A stretch of DNA of 64,000 nt from Candidatus Polarisedimenticolaceae bacterium (GCA_036275915.1 DASUCV010000022.1:310001-374000), one strand, 5' to 3'. Shown: positions 28,433-37,540, counted from the stretch's first letter. Made by a program: numbers and translations. The notes: a model not told the origin generated them from the sequence alone.

Positions 28433-28450
28433 TGTAAATTCGCATTTGCA
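28433..28450. promoter_or_regulatory. candidate TetR operator
   Basis: TGTAAAT at 28433-28439 and ATTTGCA at 28444-28450 form an imperfect inverted repeat (6 of 7 positions) around a TCGC spacer. It sits in an AT-rich patch unlike the surrounding DNA, between the divergent tetR and MFS genes and 20 bp before the MFS start. A partial extra TGTAAAT copy overlaps on the left. Position and symmetry fit a TetR operator; no binding data exist here. Confidence 0.5.
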
Positions 28451-28470
28451 AACAACCAGGAGGAGTCGAG

Positions 28471-29700
28471 ATGAGCTCAGCCACCATGACCGCGGACGCC
28501 CCCGTCGCGACCGTTCACCCGCTCAAGAACCGCCCGTTCGTGCTGTGGTGGCTCGGCGCCACGACGTCCTTGCTCGGGGATCAGTTCTACCTCGTCGCGC
28601 TGCCCTGGATCGTTCTCCAGATCACAGGCTCCGCGATCGCGATGGGAACGGTCGCGATGTGCGCCGGCATCCCCCGCGCGGCGCTGATGCTCATGGGCGG
28701 GGCGGTCACCGACCGCGTCTCGCCGCGCAAGGTGCTCCTCATCACGGCGTCGGCGCGGGCGGTCCTCGTCGCGGCGATCGGTCTTCTGCTGGCCGTCCAC
28801 GGGCTTCAGCTCTGGCACGTTTACCTGCTGGCGACGGCGTTCGGAGTCGCGGATGCGTTCGCGCTGCCGTCGGCGGGCCCGCTCCTCCGCTCGCTCGTCA
28901 AACCGGAGCAGCTTCCGGCGGCGAACTCGGTCTGGCAGAGCAGCGCCCTCCTTGCAAGCGTCGTCGGACCCGCGCCCGCGGGTGTGATCACGAAGGCGCT
29001 CGGCGCCGCCTGGGCCTTCTTCCTCGACGCCGTGAGCTTCCTCTTCGTCATCGCCGCCTTGTGGGTCGTGCCCGATCCACCTCGGGCGCCGTCCCCCACG
29101 CGGCCGAGCGTCTGGGGCTCGATTCGCGAAGGGATCGCCTACGTCATGAGCGACGTCCCTCTCCGCTCGCTCATGCTGCTTGCCGCCGCCATGAACTTCT
29201 GCCTGTCGGGACCGCTCTCCGTCGGACTCGCCTACATCGCGAAGAGCCGGTTCTCCTCGCCGACCGCGTTCGGCGGCTGGATCTCCGCCGTCGCGGCCGG
29301 AACGCTCGTCGGAATGCTGCTCGCCGGCACCTTCAAGTCGAAGCGTCGCGGCGTTCTGCTCGTCGGGACGGGCGCGATCCTCGGTGTCGCGATGGCGTGC
29401 ATGGGCCTCCTCGCCGGCTTCTGGCCGATGGCCCTCCTCCTCTTCGTGATGGGCATCCTCAGCGGGTTCATCAACGTGCAGCTCCAGGCGTGGCTCCAGC
29501 TCCGCGTCGATCGCTCCGTTCTCGGACGGGTCGGCAGCGTTCTCATGCTGTCGTCGTTCGGGCTGATGCCGGTGTCGATGGCGGCCGCCGGGGTCGCTTC
29601 GGAGTGGAGCGTCACGTGGATGTTCGCGATCGGCGGCGCCGCGGTGACGCTCGTCGCCGTGTTCGGCGCCTGGCAGCGGGGGGTGCGCGAGATCGAGTAG
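28471..29700 (+). CDS. MFS transporter, probable drug/siderophore exporter
   Basis: A 409-residue major-facilitator protein with about 12 membrane helices, of the MFS_3/enterobactin-exporter-like group (LWWLGATTSLLGDQFYLVALPW at the first helix; loop 2-3 motif GAVTDRVSPRKVLL). An AGGAGGAG ribosome-binding site precedes the ATG. It diverges from a TetR gene, the usual layout for an efflux pump induced by its own substrate. The substrate cannot be inferred. The PLP decarboxylase gene follows 20 bp downstream and may be co-transcribed. Confidence 0.9.
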   Translation: MSSATMTADAPVATVHPLKNRPFVLWWLGATTSLLGDQFYLVALPWIVLQITGSAIAMGTVAMCAGIPRAALMLMGGAVTDRVSPRKVLLITASARAVLVAAIGLLLAVHGLQLWHVYLLATAFGVADAFALPSAGPLLRSLVKPEQLPAANSVWQSSALLASVVGPAPAGVITKALGAAWAFFLDAVSFLFVIAALWVVPDPPRAPSPTRPSVWGSIREGIAYVMSDVPLRSLMLLAAAMNFCLSGPLSVGLAYIAKSRFSSPTAFGGWISAVAAGTLVGMLLAGTFKSKRRGVLLVGTGAILGVAMACMGLLAGFWPMALLLFVMGILSGFINVQLQAWLQLRVDRSVLGRVGSVLMLSSFGLMPVSMAAAGVASEWSVTWMFAIGGAAVTLVAVFGAWQRGVREIE

Positions 29701-29720
29701 CCTTCGCTCGGAGGACCGCG

Positions 29721-31076
29721 ATGGACCGCCTCTCCGTCTCCCCCGACGAGTTCCGCCGGCTCGCCGCACGCGCCGTCGAGAGGGCCGCGCGCTACCTCGA
29801 GCGACTGCGCGATCTGCCATCGTTCCCGGCGACGTCGGGCGCCGAGAGCCTGGCCACGTTCGACCGGCCGCTCCCCGCGCGCGGCATGGGCGCAGCGGCG
29901 TTCGACGAGATCGAGAACGTCATCGCGAACTCCCGGCCGTGCGGGCCGGCGTTCTTCGGCTACGTGCTCGGCTCCGGCGAGCCTGTGGCGGCGGTCGCCG
30001 ACCTCGTCGCGAGCGTGCTCAACCAGAACGTGACGGCGTGGCGCTCGGGCCCGGCGGCCGTGACGATCGAGCGCACCGTCGTGCGCTGGCTCGCGGAGGC
30101 GATCGGGTGTCCCGGCTTCACCGGCAGCCTCACCGGCGGCGGCTCGATGGCGAATCTGATGGCGCTCGCGATGGCGCGCGACGGGCAGGGAACGATCTAC
30201 GCGTCATCGGAAGCGCACATGTCGATCCCGAAGGCGGCCGCCCTCCTGGGCCTCGGGCACGACGCCGTGCGTGCGATCGCCGTCAATGAGAGCTTCCGCA
30301 TGATTCCGGAGGCGCTCGATCGCGCGATCGAGGAGGACGTCCGTGCGGGAAAGCGTCCGCTCGCCGTCGTCGCGACCGCGGGCACGGTGAACACCGGCAG
30401 CATCGATCCGCTCGAGGAGATCGCGGAGATCGCCGACCGCCGCGGCTTGTGGCTTCACGTCGACGGCGCCTACGGCGCGCTCGCGGCGCTCACCGTCCCC
30501 GAGCGATTCCGCGGCCTGGATCGCGCCGATTCCATCTCGCTCGACCCCCACAAGTGGCTCTACCAGCCGCTCGACTGCGGCTGTCTCCTCTTTCGCGACC
30601 GGACCGCGGCACGGGCGGCCTTCTCGCACACCGGCGACTACGCACGGACGCTGCAGAGCGATCCCGTGGAGAGCTTCGCCTTCTTCGACGAGTCGCTCGA
30701 GCTGTCGCGCCGCTTCCGCGCGCTCAAGCTCTGGCTCTCGCTGCGATACCACGGCGTCGACGCGTTTCGCGACGCGATCCGCGGCGATCTCGCGCTCGCG
30801 CAGCGTCTCGCCTCGCGGATCGACGCCGAGCCGGCGCTCGAGCGGCTCGCACCCGTCGCCTTGAGCGCCGTCTGCTTCCGGCACGAGGGCAGCGACGATT
30901 TCAATCTGCGCATCCTCCGGCGGACCATCGCGCGAGGACGCGTTTACCTCTCGAACGCGACCGTCCACGGACGGTTCGCGCTCCGCGCGTGCATCGTGAA
31001 CCACCGCAGCACCGAGGAAGACGTCGACGCTGTGGTCGCGGAGACTCTCGCGGCCGCCGGGCAGGAATCCGCCTAG
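29721..31076 (+). CDS. PLP-dependent group II amino-acid decarboxylase family protein
   Basis: A 451-residue protein of the aromatic-amino-acid/glutamate decarboxylase family. The PLP lysine is K278 in SLDPHKWLYQP, with the cofactor-binding Asp in HVDGAYGA and the GSLTGGGSMANLMAL segment near residue 135. Family members decarboxylate aromatic amino acids, or in some cases act as aldehyde synthases; the substrate is not clear from sequence. A GGAGG ribosome-binding site precedes the ATG. The gene follows the MFS exporter by 20 bp, so a decarboxylase-plus-exporter pair is possible. It ends directly next to the stop of the convergent permease gene. Confidence 0.9.
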   Translation: MDRLSVSPDEFRRLAARAVERAARYLERLRDLPSFPATSGAESLATFDRPLPARGMGAAAFDEIENVIANSRPCGPAFFGYVLGSGEPVAAVADLVASVLNQNVTAWRSGPAAVTIERTVVRWLAEAIGCPGFTGSLTGGGSMANLMALAMARDGQGTIYASSEAHMSIPKAAALLGLGHDAVRAIAVNESFRMIPEALDRAIEEDVRAGKRPLAVVATAGTVNTGSIDPLEEIAEIADRRGLWLHVDGAYGALAALTVPERFRGLDRADSISLDPHKWLYQPLDCGCLLFRDRTAARAAFSHTGDYARTLQSDPVESFAFFDESLELSRRFRALKLWLSLRYHGVDAFRDAIRGDLALAQRLASRIDAEPALERLAPVALSAVCFRHEGSDDFNLRILRRTIARGRVYLSNATVHGRFALRACIVNHRSTEEDVDAVVAETLAAAGQESA

Positions 31077-32348
31077 TCACTCGTAGCGCAGCGACTCGAT
31101 CGGGTCGAGCCGCGACGCTTTGACGGCGGGATAGGCGCCGAAGAAGATCCCGACACCCATCGAGACCGCGAGGCCGACGATCGGCGACCAGAGGGGGATC
31201 TCGGCCGGCAGCGCGGAGACGTTCGCCTTGATGAACGACGCGATGCCGATGCCGATGGCCACGCCGATGAGGCCGCCCAGACAGCTCAGCGTGACGGCCT
31301 CGGTCAGGAACTGCCCGACGATGTCCCGCCTGAGAGCGCCGAGCGCCTTGCGGACGCCGATCTCGCGCGTCCGCTCGGTGACCGAGACGAGCATGATGTT
31401 CATCACGCCGACGCCGCCGATGAGCAGCGACAGCCCGGCGATGAACACCATCGCGCCGGTGATGCCGCCGGTGATCTGCTTGAACTGTCCGATGAGCTGG
31501 TCGGGGGTCGACACGCCGAAATCGTTCGGCTTGTTGAACGGCACCTTGCGGCGCTGGCGGAGCACCGAGATGCACTTGTCGACGACGAGCTGCAGGTCTT
31601 CGGTACGCCGCGGGACGACGCTGAGATTCACGCCATCTTCGAGCACACGGTACGGGAACTGGCGCTTGAACGTGCCGAACGGCAGGACGACCTTGTTGTC
31701 CGGCGACCACCCGAACTGCTCGCCCTTCCGCGCGAGGACGCCGATGACGAGATAGTGCATGCCGTCGACCGTGATGTCCTTCCCCAGCGGGTCCTCGAGC
31801 GGAAAGATCGCGTCCTTCACGTCGGCGCCGACGATCGCCATCGGCGCGGAGTGCGCGATCTCCGACGAGGTGAAGAAGCGCCCGTGGCCGACGTCGTACG
31901 AGGTGCCCTGCGGGTAGTACTCGTCGACGCCGAGCACGTAGGGAAGGTTCGCCTCGAGATTGCCGTGCTTGATGTGGAGCACGGCGTCGGTCTGCCCGCA
32001 GAGCCCCGACACGGCGGCAGCTTCGGGCACCGCGGCGCGCAGAGCGGCGGCATCGTCCATCGTGAGGTTGTGACGCTTCTTCTGCTCCTCGTAGTCCGAG
32101 TTCCCCGAGTTGAACGACTCGTCGTACTTCTTGAACTCGATGCGGTTCGCGCCGAACTTCTGGAGGTTGCCAATCACGTTGTTGTTGAACCCGGCGACGA
32201 TCGCGACCATCCCCATGACCGTGGTGACGCCGACGACGATGCCGAGCGTCGTCAGTCCCGCGCGGAGCTTGTGCTCGCGGATCGCCTCGAGGGCGAAGCG
32301 CACGTTCTCCCAGAAGCCGCGTCGGAAGATCTCGAGCCAGCGTCGCAT
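31077..32348 (-). CDS. FtsX/MacB-type ABC permease
   Basis: A 423-residue permease with the MacB layout without ATPase: one N-terminal helix (~30-50, TTLGIVVGVTTVMGMVAI), a periplasmic MacB_PCD domain (~60-280) and three C-terminal helices forming the FtsX domain. MNIMLVSVTERTREIGVRKALGA is the cytoplasmic coupling motif. It ends in ESLRYE. It follows a paralogous permease by 12 bp and an adaptor further upstream. Such systems couple ATP hydrolysis to transport or mechanical work on periplasmic substrates, but no ATP-binding gene is adjacent. Confidence 0.92.
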   Translation of the reverse strand: MRRWLEIFRRGFWENVRFALEAIREHKLRAGLTTLGIVVGVTTVMGMVAIVAGFNNNVIGNLQKFGANRIEFKKYDESFNSGNSDYEEQKKRHNLTMDDAAALRAAVPEAAAVSGLCGQTDAVLHIKHGNLEANLPYVLGVDEYYPQGTSYDVGHGRFFTSSEIAHSAPMAIVGADVKDAIFPLEDPLGKDITVDGMHYLVIGVLARKGEQFGWSPDNKVVLPFGTFKRQFPYRVLEDGVNLSVVPRRTEDLQLVVDKCISVLRQRRKVPFNKPNDFGVSTPDQLIGQFKQITGGITGAMVFIAGLSLLIGGVGVMNIMLVSVTERTREIGVRKALGALRRDIVGQFLTEAVTLSCLGGLIGVAIGIGIASFIKANVSALPAEIPLWSPIVGLAVSMGVGIFFGAYPAVKASRLDPIESLRYE

Positions 32349-32360
32349 GATCTTGCCCTC

Positions 32361-33575
32361 CTACTCGTAGCGCAACGCGTCGATCGGCGTCTTCTTGGCT
32401 GCGAGGGCCGACGGCGCGAGTCCGGCGACCACGCCGACGACGAGCGCCAAGCCGAGCCCCAAGAAGATGAACTCGGCCCGGACCAACGCGGGAAAGACGG
32501 CGCTGATCGCGACGGCGACGAGGCATCCGAGCGCGGCCCCGGCGAGGCCGCCGGAGAGCGACAGCATCGCCGCCTCGACGAGGAACTGGCGGCGGATGTC
32601 CTTCGAGCGCGCGCCGATCGCCTTCCTGAGGCCGATCTCGCGCGTCCGTTCGACGACCGAGACGAACATGATGTTGGCGATCACGATCGCCCCGACGACG
32701 AGCGACATCCCCGAGACGACGATCGTCGCGAGGTACGCGCCTTGCGAGATCGACCGCCAGATCGCCGCCACGGCGCGCGAGCCGACGACGCCGAACGGAT
32801 CGTCCGACGAGAAGCGCGTCTTGCGCGCCGAGCGCAGGATCGTGCGGACCTCGTCCTCCATGCGGTCGAGCCCGGCCATGCCGCCGATGGGCCGCGCGAG
32901 GATCGCGAGGTTCTGGTCGCTGCTCAGCACCTTCTTGAGAAAGGTGATCGGGACGAACGCGACCTTGTCGCGCGCCTGGCCCATCATCGTGCCGAGCTTC
33001 TTCTGCACGCCGACGACGCGCACCGGATAACCCTGGACGAAGACGGTGCGGCCGAGAGGATCGACGCCGGGGAACATCGCGTCCTTGAGGTCCGCCCCGA
33101 TGATGGCGACCGCGGTCGCGTGCGCCTCTTCGGCGGGGTTGAAGAATCGGCCCGACTCGAGGTCGAGGTTGAGCATGGTGTCCGCGTTCGAGGTGTACCC
33201 CGTGACCTCGACGCCGCCGAGCGTGTGACGGCCGGCCTTGACCGTCGCGGTCTGCTCGGCCTGCGCCCCGACGGCCGCGCACGACCTGCAATTCGCCTCG
33301 ACGAGCCGGCAGTCCATCATCGTGACCGGCTTGCGCCGGTTCGCCATCAGGAACTCGGTGCGGCTCCTCAGGATCCCGTATTTCGTGAAGACGAGGACGT
33401 CGGGGTTCAGGTTCACGAGGTTCGTGGCCACGAACTCGTTCAGGCCGGAGATGACCGAGACGACGGCCACCACGGTCATGACGCCGATGATGACGCCGAG
33501 CAGCGTCAGCCCCGACCGGAGCTTGTGGCTCCCCAGCGACCGAAGCGACGTGAAGAACAGCTCGCGCAGGTCCAC
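32361..33575 (-). CDS. FtsX/MacB-type ABC permease (paralogue)
   Basis: A 404-residue permease with the same plan as its downstream neighbour: N-terminal helix in LRSGLTLLGVIIGVMTVVAVVSVI, periplasmic MacB_PCD domain (~60-265), then three FtsX helices with the coupling motif NIMFVSVVERTREIGLRKAIGA and the C-terminal DALRYE. The two permeases probably form a heterodimer. The gene starts 4 bp after the adaptor stop codon, which implies one transcript and tight coupling. Confidence 0.92.
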   Translation of the reverse strand: MDLRELFFTSLRSLGSHKLRSGLTLLGVIIGVMTVVAVVSVISGLNEFVATNLVNLNPDVLVFTKYGILRSRTEFLMANRRKPVTMMDCRLVEANCRSCAAVGAQAEQTATVKAGRHTLGGVEVTGYTSNADTMLNLDLESGRFFNPAEEAHATAVAIIGADLKDAMFPGVDPLGRTVFVQGYPVRVVGVQKKLGTMMGQARDKVAFVPITFLKKVLSSDQNLAILARPIGGMAGLDRMEDEVRTILRSARKTRFSSDDPFGVVGSRAVAAIWRSISQGAYLATIVVSGMSLVVGAIVIANIMFVSVVERTREIGLRKAIGARSKDIRRQFLVEAAMLSLSGGLAGAALGCLVAVAISAVFPALVRAEFIFLGLGLALVVGVVAGLAPSALAAKKTPIDALRYE

Positions 33576-33579
33576 GGCG

Positions 33580-34842
33580 CTACGACGACCCCGCCCCCGA
33601 CTCGGCGGCCTTCTTCTGCTCTTCGGTCATCTCCTTGACCTTGTCCCCTTCCTTGAGCGACCTCAGCGTCTTGAACGGACCGCTGATCACCGTCTCGCCT
33701 TCCTTGACGCCGTTCTCGACCTCGACGTCGAGCTCGCCGGTGAGGCCGGTCTTGACCGGCACGAAGCGCACCTTGCCGTCGGCGACGCCGTAGACCCCTT
33801 CCTCGGTCTTGATCCGGCCCGTCGTGTCCTTCTCCCCCTTCGGAGAATCGCGGATCACGACCGCGGCGAGCGGGATCGTCGGCACCTTCGACTTGGTGCC
33901 GGTGATGATGTCGGCCGTCACCGAGAACCCGGGCCGGATCGTCGGCGGCGGGTCGATGATCTTGACCTTGACCTTGAAGTTGATCGCTTCGGTCGTCGCG
34001 ATGAGACCCTGCAGCTCGGTGTCGTCCTTCAGGATCGGCGAGTGCCCCACCTCGGTCACGACGCCGTCGAACTTCCTGCCGGGATATGAGTCGAGCGCGA
34101 GCATCGCCTTCTGGCCGACCGTGATGTTGGGCGTGTCGGTCTCGTCGACCATGAGCACCGCCTGGACGGTCGCCATGTCGGAGATCGTCATGAGCTGCGT
34201 GCCCGGGTTGTTCATCGTGCCGAGCACGGTGACCTCGCCGGCCTTCACGCGGAGCGTCGTCACGATCCCGGAGATCGGCGCGCGCACCGTCGACTTCGTC
34301 ACCGTGTCGTGGTTCGCGTTGACGATCGCGCGATTCTGCGCGATGCGCTGCTCCGCGGCGGCGTAGGCTCCCCTGCTGCTGTCGAAGCTCGATTGCGCGC
34401 GCTGGTAGTCCGCCTCGGGGATGATCCCCGCTTCGTGGTTCTTCCGCGCGCGGCCGAGATCGTTGTCGGCCTGGTCCATCGCCGCCTTCGCCGAGTCGAG
34501 GTCCGCGAGGCTCGCCTGCACCGCGGCCGCCGAGCTGGCCTCTTCCGCCGCCGCCCGGTTCTTGTCGATCTGGAGGAGGAAGTCCCCCTTCTCGACCCGG
34601 TCGCCCTCGCGGACCACGAGGTTCACGATCTGGCCCATGATCAACGCCGAGAGGTCGACCTTGTTCTCGGCCTGGATCTTCCCGTTGGCGATGACTTTTC
34701 CGACGACGTCCTGGACCTTGACCTTGGCCATCGTGACTTCGGTGGCCTGGTTCTTCTTCTTATAGATGCCCGCGCCGACCCAGCCGCCGAACACCAGAAC
34801 GATGACGGCGACGATGAGCTTCCCCTTGTGCCGCTTCCACAT
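33580..34842 (-). CDS. MacA/HlyD-type efflux periplasmic adaptor
   Basis: A 420-residue membrane-fusion protein with one N-terminal helix (~8-26). Biotinyl-lipoyl halves surround a coiled-coil hairpin (~90-190), followed by beta-barrel and membrane-proximal domains and a charged C-terminal tail rich in Lys and Glu. It heads the adaptor/permease/permease set, so the trio resembles MacAB-type tripartite exporters. The missing partners are an ATPase and an outer-membrane channel, which must be encoded elsewhere if the system works. Confidence 0.92.
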   Translation of the reverse strand: MWKRHKGKLIVAVIVLVFGGWVGAGIYKKKNQATEVTMAKVKVQDVVGKVIANGKIQAENKVDLSALIMGQIVNLVVREGDRVEKGDFLLQIDKNRAAAEEASSAAAVQASLADLDSAKAAMDQADNDLGRARKNHEAGIIPEADYQRAQSSFDSSRGAYAAAEQRIAQNRAIVNANHDTVTKSTVRAPISGIVTTLRVKAGEVTVLGTMNNPGTQLMTISDMATVQAVLMVDETDTPNITVGQKAMLALDSYPGRKFDGVVTEVGHSPILKDDTELQGLIATTEAINFKVKVKIIDPPPTIRPGFSVTADIITGTKSKVPTIPLAAVVIRDSPKGEKDTTGRIKTEEGVYGVADGKVRFVPVKTGLTGELDVEVENGVKEGETVISGPFKTLRSLKEGDKVKEMTEEQKKAAESGAGSS

Positions 34843-34926
34843 CCCGATTGAGCCCCTTTCCCCGGGAGAACCCCCTGGCGACCCAAGAGGATACGCGGGA
34901 AGGGCGTGAATTGTTCCCGGTCGTGG

Positions 34927-36252
34927 TCAGTGCGTGATCGAAGCCGACTGGGTCTCGCGCCGGAAGCTGAAGTCCGCCTTGATCTTGACCGGCTTTCCAT
35001 CGACCTCGAGCACGGGGTGGGCGAGGAAATTGATCGGCCCCCCGGCGGGACCGGGGTCGACCACGAGGTCGCGCCCACGGGAGAGCTCGATGCGATTCGC
35101 GGGGTTGTGGCCGAAGTAGTAGGTGGCGAGGCGCTTGTTCTTGTCCGCCTCGCTCACGTCGACCGGCCACCACTTGCCGTCGGCATGGAACTCGGCCCAG
35201 CAGTGATAGCCGTCGATGCCGCCGTCGTCGCGCTCGGAGGGAATCGACGCGCCGATGGCGAAACGGGCCGGGATGCCGATCGAGCGCGCCAGAGCGATAA
35301 AGTAGGCGTGGAAATCGGTGCAGTTGCCGTGCTTGGCGTCGCACGCGAACTCCGCATCGCCGTTGCCCCAGCCCTCGCCGTTCTTCGCGTAGCGCATCTT
35401 CTCGATGACGTGATCGTAGAGCGCGCGGGCGCGCATGAGATCGGTCGGCTTTCCCTTGGTGACCTCTTTCGCGATCTGCCGGAACTTCTCGTCGTTCGGA
35501 ACCAGCTTTTCCGGCGCCAGGAACGTCTTCGGGGAGCCGGAGCCGGCGTACGGCGCCTTCTCGATGCGCTTGACGTCGTACTTCACCTCGACGATCGAGC
35601 CGGCATCCTCGGGGACGAGCGTCACGAACAGAACCTTGTTGCCGTGCGCCTTCTCGTCCAGCTCGCGATGCGACGCCGGCGCGTGGAGCTCGTCGACGGT
35701 GACAGTTTGAAAGGCGTCCGTTTGGGCGAGCGGGATCCAGAGCTTGGCGGGACCGGAGAGCGCCGGAACCTTGACCCGGTAATCGAACTCGAATCGATCC
35801 TCGCCGCGGATGACGCCGAGGAGCGCATCCGGCGCCTCGGTGACCGGCACGCGGATCCACGTGCCGTCGTCCTTCTGGTCCCAGGCGTAGAGCGGCTGCC
35901 CGTCGATCTTGTGGACGGTGGTCTCCGTGACCGTCGCCGGACCGGGCAGCCCCTTCATGAAGAAGTCGACGTCGTACACCGGCCCGTCGGTGCCGACGAG
36001 ATCGACACACGCGAACTGCACGCCGCCGCCGAGATCGGCCAGGTACTCGGTATGGACGCGCACGAGCTTGAGCTGCAGGTCGTGCCCCTCGTACGGCACG
36101 CGGAAGTACCCGTCGCCCGCCTTGGTCGCCGCGAGAATGTGATCCTGAATCGCTTTCTCGATCTGCTCGATCGGAACGCGGAGCGCGGGGGGCTTCTGCG
36201 ACGCGAGAACGAGCGATGGAAGGAGCGCCGCGAGAGCGAGAGTCGCCTTCAT
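34927..36252 (-). CDS. secreted transglutaminase-like protein
   Basis: A 441-residue protein with a signal peptide (~1-18). The C-terminal half carries a transglutaminase-like Cys-protease core: Cys in HGNCTDFHAYFIALARSIG, His in YHCWAEFHADG and Asp in WPVDVSEADKN, in the order expected for the catalytic triad. The N-terminal half (~20-250) looks like the beta-rich domain that precedes this core in related bacterial proteins. It should act in the periplasm, on peptide or cell-wall amide bonds, with unknown substrate. The ATG overlaps the stop of the preceding gene (ATGA). Confidence 0.9.
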   Translation of the reverse strand: MKATLALAALLPSLVLASQKPPALRVPIEQIEKAIQDHILAATKAGDGYFRVPYEGHDLQLKLVRVHTEYLADLGGGVQFACVDLVGTDGPVYDVDFFMKGLPGPATVTETTVHKIDGQPLYAWDQKDDGTWIRVPVTEAPDALLGVIRGEDRFEFDYRVKVPALSGPAKLWIPLAQTDAFQTVTVDELHAPASHRELDEKAHGNKVLFVTLVPEDAGSIVEVKYDVKRIEKAPYAGSGSPKTFLAPEKLVPNDEKFRQIAKEVTKGKPTDLMRARALYDHVIEKMRYAKNGEGWGNGDAEFACDAKHGNCTDFHAYFIALARSIGIPARFAIGASIPSERDDGGIDGYHCWAEFHADGKWWPVDVSEADKNKRLATYYFGHNPANRIELSRGRDLVVDPGPAGGPINFLAHPVLEVDGKPVKIKADFSFRRETQSASITH

Positions 36253-36689
36253 GGCTTGGGATGCTCGGGGTGCTCGCCCTTCGGATGCTCGTCGCCCTTC
36301 ACCTTCATGGCGCCCGCCTTGCCCTTGAACGTGTAGCTCGTCGCGCCCGAAGGCGACGTGTTCACCGCCGTCGCCTCGACGGCGCCCCCCTTGATCGTCC
36401 CCGTCCAGGCCATCGACTCTCCCTTGTCGTTGGTCGCGGTCGCGGTGAAGGTCGTGACGCCGTCCTTCTCGCTGACGGTGTAGGGCGCCTCGCGGAAGCC
36501 GTAGGCGACGCAGGCCGCGGACAGGAACTTGCCGCCCTTGAACGTGAGGGTGTCCTTGTCGCTCTTCGAATCGCCGGCCTTGTTGAGCTCGCCGGAGAAC
36601 ACCTTCCCGTCGAGGCTGGCGTGCTCTTCGGCGAGAACGTTGTTGAGTGAGACCGTGAAGAAAAGGATCGCGATGACGGCTGTCTTCAT
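36249..36689 (-). CDS. secreted hypothetical protein with His/Pro/Glu tail
   Basis: A 146-residue protein with a signal peptide (~1-19, ending VLAEE). The body is beta-rich, and segments such as DTLTFKGGKFLSAACVAYGF and VTTFTATATNDKGESMAWTGTI resemble small secreted TIGR03067-like domains. The tail, DEHPKGEHPEHPKP, is rich in His, Glu and Pro and could bind metal, though this is a guess. It is translationally coupled to the transglutaminase gene, so the two products may work together in the periplasm. The ATG at 36689 was chosen because it begins the signal peptide. Confidence 0.75.
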   Translation of the reverse strand: MKTAVIAILFFTVSLNNVLAEEHASLDGKVFSGELNKAGDSKSDKDTLTFKGGKFLSAACVAYGFREAPYTVSEKDGVTTFTATATNDKGESMAWTGTIKGGAVEATAVNTSPSGATSYTFKGKAGAMKVKGDEHPKGEHPEHPKP

Positions 36690-36724
36690 GGTTCGTCTCC
36701 CGGGTCGATCGTTTCCATCGTACG

Positions 36725-37384
36725 TCAAGAAGGTCTCTGACTGGGGTACAGCTCCCATTGCAGGGCCTGCATCCGTTCCGGTGACGTCGCGGCGACGCTT
36801 TCGCGGGAAGCGTGACGCTTCGTTCGCGCTTCAATCCAGGGGAAGGCGCGCGCCTCCTCGCGGAATCGATAGTGACCGAGGTGGTCCCACATGCAGATCA
36901 GGGCGATGTCGAGGTACGAGAAACGGACGTCCGGCCAGATCGCCCCGGCGTTACCTTCGAGCCACGCCAAACCGCGCGCCACCACCTCGCGGTATCGCTG
37001 AAAGTATCTCGTCCCCGTCTCGAGCCCGCTCCTCTTGGAGAGCAGAAGCTCCACCTCCGCGCCCATCACCGCCGAGACGATCGAGAGCGCGTTGCGCTGC
37101 GCGACGTCCATGGAGAAGAACGCGAACCGATCGGCGCCTCGGTCGTAGGTCTCGAGCACGTGGCGGGCGATCTGGTCCGACTCGATGACCCATGTCGTGC
37201 CGTCCCGAAGGACCGGGACACGCAAGATCGGATTCCCACCGAAGTCGGCGGGATCCGCGGACAGGAGATCGGGGACGAACGTCTCGGCGTGGGCGAGGCC
37301 GATCTCGCGCAACACGATGCGCACCTTGCGGGAGAAGTGCGACAGCGGGGTCAGAAAGAGGACGCGCTCCGGTGAATCGGTCAT
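36725..37384 (-). CDS. glutathione S-transferase family protein
   Basis: A 219-residue protein with a thioredoxin-like N-terminal domain (~5-85; TPLSHFSRKVRIVLREIGL, then NPILRVPVLRDGTTWVIESDQIARHV) and an all-helical C-terminal domain (~95-210), the standard GST plan. The position of the catalytic Cys/Ser carries Ser in SHFSRKV. The substrate is unknown; many such proteins act on electrophiles or lack transferase activity. Its start overlaps the stop of a 51-residue membrane protein gene (ATGA) at the end of the ABC exporter operon. Confidence 0.85.
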   Translation of the reverse strand: MTDSPERVLFLTPLSHFSRKVRIVLREIGLAHAETFVPDLLSADPADFGGNPILRVPVLRDGTTWVIESDQIARHVLETYDRGADRFAFFSMDVAQRNALSIVSAVMGAEVELLLSKRSGLETGTRYFQRYREVVARGLAWLEGNAGAIWPDVRFSYLDIALICMWDHLGHYRFREEARAFPWIEARTKRHASRESVAATSPERMQALQWELYPSQRPS

Positions 37385-37536
37385 TCGTCCCTCCGTCTTG
37401 CGGCGACTCCTCCGATCGCGGCGCCGAGAACCACGCCGATGCAGATCCAGAGCGCCATCGCGTGCGTCGCCGCCCCCATCGCGACGCCGATGCCGATGCC
37501 GACCGCGATCCAGACCGCCGCCGGTCGTCCTTTCAT
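37381..37536 (-). CDS. 51-residue glycine-rich small membrane protein
   Basis: A short gene not obvious by length alone. It starts 4 bp after the stop of the ABC exporter gene and overlaps the GST start by ATGA. The product is 51 residues, MKGRPAAVWIAVGIGIGVAM at the start, then a second hydrophobic run rich in Gly, Ala, Ile and Val, ending in ARRRDE. Two short helices with GxGxG packing motifs suggest a glycine-zipper membrane hairpin with a positively charged cytoplasmic end. Its tight fit in the operon supports a real gene. The function is unknown. Confidence 0.6.
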   Translation of the reverse strand: MKGRPAAVWIAVGIGIGVAMGAATHAMALWICIGVVLGAAIGGVAARRRDE

Positions 37537-37540
37537 GCGC

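Noticed and set aside
34843-34926. Possible terminator hairpin between adaptor and transglutaminase genes
   Set aside because: The CCCTTTCCCCG and CGGGAAGGG segments pair only imperfectly and there is no U-tract.
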